Shown here piece by piece: positions 1 to 9,258 of a stretch of 64,000 bases of DNA. The stretch is from CAWFKS01 sp963816435 (GTDB taxonomy: Bacteria > Pseudomonadota > Alphaproteobacteria > Rhizobiales > Rhizobiaceae). The stretch covers positions 1 to 64,000 of the forward strand of contig CAWFKS010000017.1 in the NCBI GenBank assembly GCA_963816435.1, in the 5' to 3' direction. Position 1 is the stretch's first letter, and each line of letters begins with the position of its first letter. The position numbers and the translations under genes are program-made. A model generated the notes under the pieces. It was not told the origin of the DNA. It saw only the letters and a program-made list of their open reading frames with translations, and did not search any database.

Positions 1-38
1 CGGAGATCTTTGCTGCTCGAACCAACAGGAATTTTTCG

Positions 39-1234
39 ATGGATCGAACGACCGAAACCACGATCGGCACCGCCAGTGTCGGCATACTTGGGCGACCCGC
101 ATCTCGGCAGAACCTTCGTTCACGGCGTGCCGCTGGAAAAGCGCGGTGTCCGTGAACGCATGGTGATGGAAGACTTCCGGCAGCGCATGCGCGCGTCAGA
201 CCGATATGACGTCCACATCTGCACTGGGCGACCTTTTTGATCGCTGGGCAGTCCCCTACTCCGTCGTGTTTGAAGCGGCCTGGGAATATCTGCAGGCTGC
301 CCGCGCCAATCCCGGCACCGACCTACTACGTCATCGGCGGCAACCACGACATCTCGCGGGATCTGGAGAAGAAGGGCGCACTCGACCTGTTCGAGCTGAT
401 CGTCTCGGGCTGCGACAACGTCACCGTCGTTCGGCACCACGACGGCGGCCACTTCACCGACGATCGGCGGTGTGGAGGTCGGCCTGTTTCCGTTCCATCC
501 GACGCTGTCGGCCGAAGAGCTGGTCACGCAGCCGATCGAGATCGCCTTCGGCCACTACGACACGATGTTCGGCGGCGACAATCTCGTCCCCACCAAGCGC
601 TTCGCCGAATTCGGCTGCAAGACCGTCTACACCGGCCACGTGCATCTGCCTGACAGCTTCACGCGAGACGGCGTCGAAGTGGTTCAGGTCGGCTCCATGC
701 AGCCCTACGCCCACGGCGAGGACAATGGCGAGATGTATGTCACGCTGCGGCCTGACGAGATGGAGGGCAAGGATCTGTCCGACAAGTGCGTCCGCGTTCT
801 CCTGCAGCGCGGGGAGGTCTTCAGCGAACCCGTCGACTGCCTTCAACTCAGCTTCAAGCGCGAAGGCAGCGAGGCCGATGAAGATCAGGACGAGGTGACG
901 CTCGGCGATTTCGACCTGATGGCGCTGTTTGCACAGGCCTTCGACGAGGCCGGCGTGCCCCAGGAAATCCGGAAACAGATCACCGATCGTTTCGAGGCCG
1001 CCCGCATTGCCGACTAAGGCGCAGCTCGTCGCCGCCATGGACGAGTGGCTCGCCACGGAAGACCTCACCCACGCCGAAACGGCACTGATCCACGAGTTGA
1101 GGAAAGCTGCGACAGCGGGCGAAGCCGCATTCCGGGAACTCGCACGGCTGTTTGCGCAGCACGCCGCCCCGGCAGTCGTCAGCGCCGTCACGAAGGCACG
1201 AACACAAGGGAAATGCCAATGCTGGCCAGACTGA
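39..1234 (+). CDS. SbcD/Mre11-like metallophosphoesterase of the mobile element (frame-broken)
   Basis: Predicted nuclease subunit of a recombination or repair complex, like SbcD, Mre11 or phage T4 gp47. Read across the breaks, it has the metal-binding motifs in order: GDPHLG near residue 19, GDLFDR near 65, GGNHD near 97, FGHYD, and TGHVHLP near 200. The ATG at 39 follows a purine-rich AGGA. One-base excesses near 92, 228, 322, 461 and 1015 break the frame; two share the context GG[G]CGACC. If the TAA at 1015 is a true stop the protein ends there. Removing one T there continues it into a helical tail ending at 1234 and overlapping the ATPase start at 1219. The partner ATPase directly downstream supports the assignment. 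A non-nuclease phosphodiesterase is less likely. Confidence 0.72.
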
Positions 1235-3207
1235 AATTCACCGTCACGTTTCCGACACTGGTCGGACGCTCTCCGGCGACCACGAGTTCCAGAAGGGCTT
1301 CGGCGCCATCACCGGCCCGAACGAGGCCGGCAAGTCCGTCATCCTGGAGATGATCCGCTTCTCGCTGTTCGGCACGGCCGCTCTCCGCGGAAAGTCCGAC
1401 GACTACAAGAACCTGAAGGTGGAGCTGGAGTTCACCGTCCGCGGGGAGACCTATCGGACCAAGCGCACGATCACCACGGCCAAGCTGTTCCGCGGTGACG
1501 AGGAGATCGCCAACGGCGTCAAGGGCACCAACGCCAAGGTGGTCGAGATCCTGGGCTTCGGCCTCGACGTCTTCGACACCGCCTGCGTGGCGAACCAGGG
1601 CGACATCGAGAAGCTCGGCGCCATGAAGCCGACCGAGCGCAAGCAGATGGTCAACTCCGTCATCGGCCTGTCGGTGATCGACGAGATAGCCAAGTGGTGT
1701 GGTGAGGAAGCGAGGTCCATCGCCTCGGCCGTCTCCGGCATGGAGGAAGGTCTGGTGAAGCCGGAGAAGCCCGAGGGCGAGCACCGGCCATCCTCCGAGA
1801 TCAGTGCAGAGCTCGAGCCCCTGCGCGCCCAGCGCGACGAGCTGCTCGAGCTCAAGGGCTGGTTGTCCCACACGAGGGAGAAGCCGGAGGACCCCGGCGA
1901 GGCACCCACTCTCCTGACCGCAGAGGAGGTCGAGGAGGAGCTTGAGCAGGCTCGCCGGTATGAGGAGGCCCAGAAGGAGCTCGCGCGCCTTCCTGAGCCG
2001 CCCACGGTCGATCCTGACACCGTGCAACATCGACGACTGGGAGCTCCGGGAGCAGATCCGGCGCAACTACCCCGTCACCATGTCGGCCGAGGCGATCGCC
2101 AAGGCCGATGCCGACCACGAGCTGGCCAAGAAGTTCGAGCGCCTCGACCACTCTGGCGAAGCAATGCAAGGACCTGATCGAGGTCGGCACTGCACACCTG
2201 CCCGGCTTGCGAGCACCAGTGGCCGGTCGAGGGCGACCGTGCTGCGAGAAGGTCGAGGCCGAGATGCGGATGCTCGATGTGAACTACAGGGCAAGGAGCG
2301 TCCCTCGAAGCCCGACATGGCGAACGTGGAGCTGGCCCGGCGCCAGCTGCAGGCGTTCGACAAGGTCCGGGACGACTGGGAGCGTGTGAAGGACACACCG
2401 AAGCCCGAGTTCACGCGCCAGCAGCTGGCGAAGATGCAGGCTGCGAAAGAGCGTCGGCCGGAGCTGGAAGCGGTCACCCCGGCCCTTGCCGGCGTCAAGG
2501 AGCTCAATGCGCTCTACCGTGACCGCCTGGCCTACGACCAGAAGGCGGCGACCTATAGCGACGACCTGGCCGCGTATGAGGCCTGGGTCGAGCAACGGGA
2601 CCAGAAGCAGCGCTCGTGCCGATGAAGCTGGCCGACGTTCCCGACCAGGTCGCCAAGCTGACGCCGAATACGAGCAGGCCAGGATCTTCGAGGATCGCAT
2701 GGAGGCCTACGAGAGGCAATCTCTCGGTCTACGAGAGCCGGAAGGCCGAGATCGAGCAGCGTCGGGCACAGGAGGAAGGCTACAGAAAGGGCAAGGAAGC
2801 CCTCACCATCCTCCGCAAGCTGGTCAAACAGCACCTGATCCCGTCGCTGAACAAGGTGGCGTCCCACTACCTTTCAAGGATGACCGGTGGGCAGCGCAAC
2901 CTGATCGAGGTCAACGAGGAGTTCGAGATCCAGGTCGACGGTCAGCCGATCAACACCCTGTCGGGCTCCGGCAAGGCAGTTGCCAACCTCGCCCTGCGTC
3001 TCGGCCTGGGCCAGGTTCTGACCAACAATCAGTTCTCGGTGTTCCTCGGAGACGAGATCGACGCCTCCATGGACAAGGATCGGGCCGAACAAACTTCACT
3101 TACCCTAGTGTATCTCGCCAGAACGCATCTCGCAGATCCTGCTGGTGACCCACAAATACCCTCAAGCCGACTACTACATCGAGCTGTCACCACCTTTCAC
3201 CGCATGA
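1219..3207 (+). CDS. SbcC/Rad50-like AAA ATPase with zinc hook (frame-broken)
   Basis: Predicted SMC-like ATPase partner of the upstream nuclease, resembling SbcC, Rad50 or phage gp46. It shows a Walker A segment (GPNEAGKS, about 1317-1341), long coiled-coil-like helices rich in Glu, Arg and Lys, a CPAC zinc hook encoded at 2199-2210, an ABC signature (LSGSGK near 2962), a Walker B segment (FLGDEIDA near 3048) and a C-terminal LLVTHKY. The frame changes about ten times, near 1275, 2024, 2153, 2198, 2240, 2290, 2610, 2665, 2720 and 3123. Conserved sequence resumes after each change, which suggests base-call errors. The density here is higher than elsewhere, so true decay of the element cannot be excluded. 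About 660 residues, shorter than cellular SbcC and typical of phage forms. Confidence 0.72.
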
Positions 3208-3222
3208 CTCTAGAGGAGTGAA

Positions 3223-3627
3223 ATGACATTTCATCAGACCAAGACAACCGTCGCGTCAGAGCACGAACGAGACCCTGATCGACCACAAGCCGGCACGCTG
3301 TCGCGAGCTTCGCACGTGATCTTCACGCCGGCACGGCTTGCGGATCGCTGGGACTGCTCCGAGCGACACGTCCGCAACATGATCGAACGTGGAGAATTAG
3401 CGGCCTTCCGCCTCGGCGAGAAGCTGCTGCGTATCCGACTAGAAGATGTAGAGGCCTTTGAATGCCAGAATGGCGACTTACAAGACTGCGGGGAGAATAT
3501 TGCGTCACTTGGGACGAAGGCGAAATCAGAAGGCGGTACAGACTCGGTACAAGTGACCCGAAGGAGGCGGCCCGCCGCGCCCCGGCTCGATTCGCCGAGC
3601 TTACGCGGCCGACGGGTACAACAGTAG
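3223..3627 (+). CDS. Excisionase-like helix-turn-helix DNA-binding protein
   Basis: A 134-residue protein with one winged-helix/MerR-like excisionase domain at about residues 33-75 (FTPARLADRWDCSERHVRN, then RLGEKLLRIRLEDVEAFE). Such proteins bind near attachment sites and steer integrase towards excision, or act as repressors. The C-terminal 55 residues are low in conservation and overlap the integrase start by about 165 bases in another frame. This overlapped arrangement is common for small HTH/integrase pairs in rhizobial elements. The start at 3223 follows GAGGAGTGAA, a good ribosome-binding site. The role as excisionase rests on position and fold type. Confidence 0.65.
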   Translation: MTFHQTKTTVASEHERDPDRPQAGTLSRASHVIFTPARLADRWDCSERHVRNMIERGELAAFRLGEKLLRIRLEDVEAFECQNGDLQDCGENIASLGTKAKSEGGTDSVQVTRRRRPAAPRLDSPSLRGRRVQQ

Positions 3628-4454
3628 CGGACCTATGGACTAGCTATTGTCTCGACATGGAGGGACGCGCGGTTGTGGGCACAATGCGCTACACGTGGAA
3701 GGCACTGCGATCTCGCTTCGGCAATATGGCAGGCGAAGCGATTTCCGTGGCCGACTGCCGTGCTCATACAGCGGAGAGGCGCAGAGCAATGATCGGCGAC
3801 GGCACGATCTACACAGAACTCGGCCATCTACGAATGGTCCTGCGATGGGCCGAAAAGCACCAGCTTATCGCACACGCTCCATACATCGAGCGTCCGCCCA
3901 AGCCGGAGCCAAAGAATGCGTTCCTCACGCGAGAGGAAGCCGTCGGCCTGATCGAAGCTGCCAATGCGCATCACGTCCGGTTGGCGATCTTGCTCATGCT
4001 GGGGACAGGCGCGAGAGTAAGCGCCGCGCTCGAGTTGACGTGGGACCGCGTCGATTTCGGGCGCGGCATGATCCAACTGCGTAACCCGCTCGACAACGCA
4101 CGACGAAAGGGCCGTGCGACCGTTCCCATGAATGACATGTTGCGAGGGGAACTCGCAAAAGCATACGAAGGCGCGTTGACAACCTTCGTTATCGAGTGGG
4201 CAGGCAAACCCGTCAGGTCACTCAAACGCGGTCTGAAGGCTGCCGGCAAGAGCATCGGACGACCGGACGTTTCACCCCACATGCTCAGGCATAGCGCAGC
4301 CGTCTGGCTGGCTGAGGACGGCCATAGCATGGATGAAATTTCCCAGTTCCTGGGGCACAACGACAGCAAGATCACCGCACGTGTCTACGCCCGCTTTTCG
4401 CCAACCCATCTGCGCAAGCTCGCGGCAACCTTGGATTTGCGTAGTTCCCTCTAG
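3462..4454 (+). CDS. Tyrosine recombinase (site-specific integrase)
   Basis: A 330-residue phage-type integrase, intact in one frame. The N-terminal part is a small arm-binding or core-binding region, and the catalytic domain starts near residue 150. Catalytic residues are visible: Arg in GTGARVSAALELTW, the H-x-x-R box in HMLRHSAAVWLAEDG, and the LGHNDSKIT...Y box whose Tyr is in VYARF. It lies about 100 bases from a duplicated 3' fragment of tRNA-Val(GAC), the expected target for such enzymes. The ATG at 3462 opens the typical MPEWRL start of this family. It most likely catalyses integration and excision of the element whose end occupies 1-4608. Confidence 0.93.
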   Translation: MPEWRLTRLRGEYCVTWDEGEIRRRYRLGTSDPKEAARRAPARFAELTRPTGTTVADLWTSYCLDMEGRAVVGTMRYTWKALRSRFGNMAGEAISVADCRAHTAERRRAMIGDGTIYTELGHLRMVLRWAEKHQLIAHAPYIERPPKPEPKNAFLTREEAVGLIEAANAHHVRLAILLMLGTGARVSAALELTWDRVDFGRGMIQLRNPLDNARRKGRATVPMNDMLRGELAKAYEGALTTFVIEWAGKPVRSLKRGLKAAGKSIGRPDVSPHMLRHSAAVWLAEDGHSMDEISQFLGHNDSKITARVYARFSPTHLRKLAATLDLRSSL

Positions 4455-4560
4455 GTTCGGCGAACCTGAAACATCGGACTCGGAGGAGATCCAGATGCCC
4501 GAAACGCATTCCACGAAGTTCCCTTTTCCCGGAGAACTACGGGTTCCAAGCCTAGCCATC

Positions 4561-4608
4561 ACGTTGACATCGTAGGGGTCACAGGTTCAATCCCTGTCAC
4601 GCCCACCA
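4561..4608 (+). other. Attachment site: 3' part of tRNA-Val(GAC)
   Basis: The 48 bases match a tRNA from the 3' end of the anticodon-stem 5' strand to CCA: anticodon loop TTGACAT with anticodon GAC at 4566-4568, stem strand CGTAG, variable loop GGGTC, T-stem ACAGG/CCTGT around TTCAATC, acceptor strand CACGCCC, then A-CCA. The bases before 4561 do not pair with the anticodon stem, and there is no D-arm or 5' acceptor strand. This is therefore a fragment, not a gene. Next to an integrase it is best read as attR, the junction of element (left) and chromosome (right). The complete tRNA should lie at the other end of the element, outside the window. Confidence 0.85.
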
Positions 4609-4737
4609 TCCTCCAAAAGTTTCGTCGGTTCGCTGCCCGCGCTATAGTCTGCCGCGGGGTCCTTGAAGATCGAGATGTCGCAGCGGCGCACCGTGTCGCG
4701 GACGTCGCCGCCGGGCAATGCACGTCAGCCCAGAGGC

Positions 4738-6156
4738 TCAGAGCCCGTAGGCGTCTTTCGCCGCCTGGTAGGCGAGGAAGGCGGCGAGTTCGCGCGCCGT
4801 CGCCTTCGACACCCGATGCTCGGCGACCAGCCCGGCCAGAAACCGGCTGACCTCGCGGCGCCAGACATCGTGGCGCGCCGGGATCGACAGAAGCGCGCGC
4901 GTGTCGTCGTTGAAGCCGGCCAGATTGTGAAAGCCGGCGGTCTCCACCACCCGGTCGAGATAGCGGCGGATGCCGTTGCGGGCTGTCGTGGAACCACCAG
5001 GGCGGCCCGATCATCAGCGCCGGCCAGTAGCCGGCCATCGGCGCCAGCTCGCGCGCATAGGTGGTCTCGTCGAGCGTGAACACGATCAGCCGGAATTTTT
5101 CGGCGTGGCCGTGCCGGGCGAGCAGCGGCGCCAGACCATCGACGAAGTTGGTGCGCACGGGAATGTCGGCGCCGAGATTGGCGCCGCGCTCGCCCATCAG
5201 CGCTCGGGTCGGTGTTGCGCGCCGAGCCGGCATGGATCTGCATGACCATGCCGTCTTCGGCCGAAAGCCCGGCCATCTCGGTCAGCATCTGGCCGCGGAA
5301 CAGCTCGGCGCCTTTCGCATCGAGCGAACCGGCAAGGGCAGCGTCGAGCAGCTTCTGCTTCTCGCGTTCGGGCAGATCGGCGGTCACCGCACTCGGCACG
5401 CCGTGGTCGGTCGCGACCGCGCCCATCTCGCGGAAGAAGGCGCGGCGCTTGCGGTGCGCCGCGATCAGGCCCGCGCCAGCTTGCGGTGTCCTCGCCGGTG
5501 AGCTCGGCGAGCCGCGTCAGGTTCGCGGCAAAGCCCGGCGCGTCGGGATCGGTGACGTCGTCGGGGCGATAGGTGGTGCGGATGCGGCTGCCCAGCCCTT
5601 GCTCTTTCAGCTTCGCGTGATGGTCCAGCGGATCGAGCGCGAATTCGGTGGTGGCGATCGCCTCGACATTGGCGCGGTCGAGGATGGCGAGCGGCCGCAG
5701 CGCCGGCTCCTTCAGGCGCTTCGCATTGATCGCGTCGAACAGGCGGTCGGCATTGTCGGGCGAAAGCGTCTCGTCGATGCCGAAAGCCCAGCTGAGCGAG
5801 TGCTCGAGCCACAGTCGCGACGGCGTGCCGGCGAAGACGATGCCAGTTCGCGGCGAGCGTGCGCCACGCCTCGCGCGGCGTCGCAACCGGCGCGCCGTCG
5901 CGGCGCGGCACGCCGAGAGCGTCGTAGGAGATGCCGCGGCTGCCGAGCAGCCGCAGCACGTAGTGGTCGGGCGTCAGGAACAGTGCAGCCGCGTCGGAGA
6001 ACGGCCGGTTTTCGGCGAACCATGCGGGATCGGTGTGGCCATGCGGGCTGACGATCGGCAGGCCGGCGATCGTCCTCGTAGAGCGTCGCGCGCGATCGAC
6101 AGCGCCGGCTCGTCCGGCGGCAGCAGCCGGTCGGGATGCAGCAGGGTCTGCGTCAT
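4738..6156 (-). CDS. uxaC: Uronate isomerase (frame-broken)
   Basis: Converts D-glucuronate and D-galacturonate to fructuronate and tagaturonate, the first step of hexuronate catabolism. About 472 residues in an amidohydrolase-like TIM barrel. Recognisable segments are the metal-binding SPHGHTDPAWFAEN near the N-terminus, LWLEHSLSWAFGI, ALDPLDHHAKL, DHGVPSAVTADL, MVMQIHAGSARNT and GFNDDTRALLSIPARHD near the C-terminus. One-base shifts near 6100, 6082, 5855, 5470, 5212 and 4982 split the frame. The start codon overlaps the uxuA stop by four bases (ATGA), so the two are translationally coupled. It is the last gene of the TRAP-uxuA-uxaC operon, and its stop lies only about 130 bases from the mobile-element junction. 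Confidence 0.85.
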
Positions 6157-7384
6157 GCCTCGCCCTTCAGGCCGAGTTCCTGATGGCCGAAAGCGTGCAT
6201 CACGCCGCGCAGTTCCGCCAGTCCGCGCATCCGGCCGATCGTCGGGTAGCCCGGCTGCGAATGGCGGCCGAGATCGTCGAGAATGTCCTGACCGTGGTCG
6301 GGCCGCATCGGGATCTGCCAGTCGGCGCGCCCTGCCGCCTTGCGCCGCCGCTCCTCGGCAATCGCCGCCGCGATCAGCGCAACCATGTCGACGTCGCCGC
6401 CCAGATGCTCGGATTCGTGGAACGAGCCGGCCGGCCCGGCCCGGGGCGGGATTCGCGCCGCACGTTGCGCAGGTGCAGGAAGTGCACGTGCTCGCCCAGC
6501 CGCCGCATCATGCCCGGCAGGTCGTTGTCGGCACGCGCGCCGAGCGAGCCGGAACACAGCGTGATGCCGTTGGCCGGGCTTTCGACGGCGCCGACAAGCC
6601 AGCGATAATCCTCCTCGGTGGAGACGACGCGCGGCAGTCCGAGCAGAGGAAACGGCGGGTCGTCAGGGTGGCAGCACAGCCGCATGCCGAGCCGCTCCGC
6701 CGTCGGCACCACCTCCTCGAGGAAGGCGGCGAAATGGGCGCGCAGCGTGTCGGCGCCGATCTCGTCATATTCGGCCAGATGCGCGCGCACGCCGTCGAGC
6801 GTCAGGTGCTCGGTGGCGCCCGGCAGCCCGAAGGTGATGTTGCGCGCCAGCCGATCGCACGCCGGCGCGTCCATGTCGCGGAAGCGCTGCTCGGCCTGCG
6901 CCACGATCTCGGGATCGAAATCCTCGCGCGCGCCAGGGCGTGCGAGCACGAAAATGTCGAAGGCGGCGAAATCGGCGAGATCGAAGCGCATGCAGGTGCC
7001 GCCGTGCTGCAGCCGCCAGGCAAGGTCGGTGCGCGTCCAGTCGAGCACCGGCATGAAATTGTAGCAGATCACCTCGATGCCGGCGCCGGCGAGGTTTTCA
7101 AGGCTGGTGCGGTAGTTGGCGAGATGCGCGCGCCAGTCGCCTTTCTGCTTCTTGATGTCCTCCGATACCGGCAGGCTCTCGACCACTTCCCAGGCGAGCC
7201 CCGACGGCGAGCCGTCGCGCATGCGGCCGATCTCGGCCTGCCGCCTGGCGATCTCCTCGGGCGTCCACACCGAGCCGTTGGGGATGTGGTGGAGTGCGGA
7301 GACCACGCCCTCCACGCCCGACTGGACCATGTCGTCGACGCTCGCCGTGTCGTGCGGGCCGAACCATCGCCATGTCTGTCTCAT
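6153..7384 (-). CDS. uxuA: Mannonate dehydratase (frame-broken)
   Basis: Dehydrates D-mannonate to 2-keto-3-deoxygluconate. About 410 residues. Family marks include MRQTWRWFGPHDTASVDD at the start, ICYNFMPVLDWTRTDL, CCHPDDPPFPLLGLPR, and GSLGARADNDLP followed by HFLHLRNV. It shows the His/Cys-rich metal-binding pattern of UxuA and is distinct from the enolase-superfamily ManD. One frame break near 6440 separates the last 95 residues, which contain EHLGGDVDMV and the C-terminal metal-site region MRPDHGQDI. It is encoded between the TRAP genes and uxaC and overlaps uxaC by four bases. No fructuronate reductase (uxuB) gene is present in the window, so the intermediate step must be encoded elsewhere. 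Confidence 0.9.
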
Positions 7385-7395
7385 CGCCGCCCCGC

Positions 7396-8676
7396 CTATC
7401 CGAATGCCAGGTTCGGCAGCCACAGGACGAGCCCGGGCAGGAACAGCAGCGCCACGATCAGCGCGATCACGGTCGCCACGAACGGCAGCGCCTCGACCGT
7501 GTAGTCCTCGACCTTCACGTCGAGCAGCGAGCAGACCGCGAACATCGCCACACCGACCGGCGGGGTCATGCCGCCCAGCGTGACGATGCTCATCATCAGG
7601 ATGCCGAAATGCACCGGGTCGATGCCGATATGCTTGACGATCGGCACGAAGATCGGCGTCAGCAAGAGCACCAGCACCGTGCTCTCGATGAAGCAGCCGG
7701 CGACCAGCAGGAACAGCAGGATCAGCAGCACGATGACGTCGGGATTGTCGATGCCGGTCAGCATCCACGACGAGATTTCCTGCGGCACCTGCATGAAGAT
7801 GATGGCGAAGCCGACCATGCCCGACATCAGGATGATGATCATGATCAGCCCGATGTCGGAGATCGCGTGGTCGAAGGCGCGCTTGATGCGCTCGAAGGTC
7901 AGCTCGCGATGGGCGAAGACGCCGATCACCAGCGCGTAGACGACGGCAAAGGCGCCGACCTCGGACGGGGTGAAGATGCCGCCGCGAATGCCGTAGACGA
8001 GCGCCACCGGGAACAGCAGCGCCCACTTGGCGCCCCACACCGCCGAGCCGAGGGAAGAGAGCGTCGGCTTCTCCGCATCCGCCACCACGTAGCCGCGACG
8101 CCGCGCGATGAAATAGGTGGTCGTCATCAGGCAGATCATCATCAAAAGGCCGGGGATGACGCCGGCCAGGAACAGCCGCCCGATCGAGACATTGCCGACA
8201 TAGCCGTAGAGGATCAGGCCGATCGAGGGCGGGATGGTCGCCGTGATCAGCGAGCCGACGGCGATCGTGGCTGCCGCGAACCCTTTTCCGTAGCCGCGGG
8301 AGATCATGCTCGGCCCGAGGATGCGCGCTTCCATGGCGGCGTCGGCGACGGCCGAGCCCGAGACGCCGCCCATCACGGTCGAAAGCACGATCGCCACCTG
8401 CGCCAGCCCGCCAGCCATCCAGCCGACGGCGACCGAGGAGAACCGGAACAGCCGCCCGGTGATGCCGCTCTCGTTCATCAGGTGGCCCGCCAGCACGAAG
8501 AACGGCACGGCCAGGAGCGGGAAGCTCTGGCTCATCGTGGCGATCTTCTGCACCCCGATTGAGACCGGCATCGTCGGATCGGTGAGGAAGAAGACGAAGC
8601 CCGAAATGCCGATGGCGAAGGCGACAGGCGCGCCGACCGCCATCAGGACGACGAAGACGGAGGTGAGAAGCAGCAT
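7396..8676 (-). CDS. TRAP transporter large permease (DctM family), hexuronate operon
   Basis: Inner-membrane translocation subunit of a tripartite ATP-independent periplasmic transporter, driven by a sodium or proton gradient. About 427 residues, the usual DctM length, with hydrophobic segments throughout and family motifs such as FFVLAGHLMNESGI, GGVSGSAVADAAM, TIPPSIGLILYGYVG and GGMTPPVGVAMF. The start is set at MLLLTSVF (8676), just downstream of the small permease; an in-frame extension to 8712 would overlap that gene and lacks a better ribosome site. It is followed after 11 bases by uxuA. The context implies uptake of glucuronate, galacturonate or a related sugar acid. Confidence 0.9.
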   Translation of the reverse strand: MLLLTSVFVVLMAVGAPVAFAIGISGFVFFLTDPTMPVSIGVQKIATMSQSFPLLAVPFFVLAGHLMNESGITGRLFRFSSVAVGWMAGGLAQVAIVLSTVMGGVSGSAVADAAMEARILGPSMISRGYGKGFAAATIAVGSLITATIPPSIGLILYGYVGNVSIGRLFLAGVIPGLLMMICLMTTTYFIARRRGYVVADAEKPTLSSLGSAVWGAKWALLFPVALVYGIRGGIFTPSEVGAFAVVYALVIGVFAHRELTFERIKRAFDHAISDIGLIMIIILMSGMVGFAIIFMQVPQEISSWMLTGIDNPDVIVLLILLFLLVAGCFIESTVLVLLLTPIFVPIVKHIGIDPVHFGILMMSIVTLGGMTPPVGVAMFAVCSLLDVKVEDYTVEALPFVATVIALIVALLFLPGLVLWLPNLAFG

Positions 8677-8680
8677 GTGC

Positions 8681-9196
8681 TCAGAGCTCCGAGGCCGGGG
8701 CTTCCTGGCCACCGGTTCGCGAGTAGATCAGGGTCTCGGCGCCACTGCGCTGCCGCCACGCCTGAACGAGGTTCCAGCAAAGCGCGATGCCGAGCAGGAT
8801 CGAGCCGACCGGCACGGCAATCGTCACCCAGGCATAGGACAGGCCGCTGTCGCCGAACTCGCGCTGGTGGTTGAGGATGGTCAGTCGCGTCCCCTCCACC
8901 ACGAGAATGGCGAGGAATACGAGGATGACCGCCGACACCGCAGTCTCCACCAGCAACCGGTTGCGATGGCCGAGATAGCGAACCAGGAGATCGATGCCGA
9001 TATGGCCCTTCTGGCGCATGGCGCGGGTCGCACCCAGGAAGCACAGCCAGATGAACAGAAGCTGGGCCATGTCGACGGACCAGATCAGCGGATAGCCGAA
9101 GAAGCGCAGGATGGCGGCGGCGAAGACCAGGAGCACGATGGCGGCAAGGATCAGCGCCGCCACGGCATATTCGATCTGGGAGAGGCGTGTCGGCAT
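8681..9196 (-). CDS. TRAP transporter small permease (DctQ family), hexuronate operon
   Basis: A 171-residue four-helix membrane protein that bridges the periplasmic binding protein and the large permease. Hydrophobic segments are visible at about residues 10-32, 45-65, 88-108 and 130-150. WSVDMAQLLFIWLCFLGATR is the conserved DctQ core. It sits between the solute-binding gene and the large permease gene, 4 bases upstream of the latter, giving the canonical P-Q-M order in transcription. Confidence 0.88.
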   Translation of the reverse strand: MPTRLSQIEYAVAALILAAIVLLVFAAAILRFFGYPLIWSVDMAQLLFIWLCFLGATRAMRQKGHIGIDLLVRYLGHRNRLLVETAVSAVILVFLAILVVEGTRLTILNHQREFGDSGLSYAWVTIAVPVGSILLGIALCWNLVQAWRQRSGAETLIYSRTGGQEAPASEL

Positions 9197-9258
9197 GGTC
9201 GAGTCCCCGGCCGGCCGGGCGCGCGGTGTCGCCAGGCCGGCCGCAGGCTACGATCGTA

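Noticed and set aside
4559..5233. Minus-strand frame ending in GVTGIEPVTPTMST
   Set aside because: The tail is the antisense translation of the tRNA-Val fragment, a known source of spurious proteins. The front is part of uxaC in one frame.
7294..8562. Plus-strand frame with His/Asp-rich repeats opposite the TRAP permease
   Set aside because: Low-complexity composition reflects codons of hydrophobic helices read in reverse. The minus strand is a canonical DctM.
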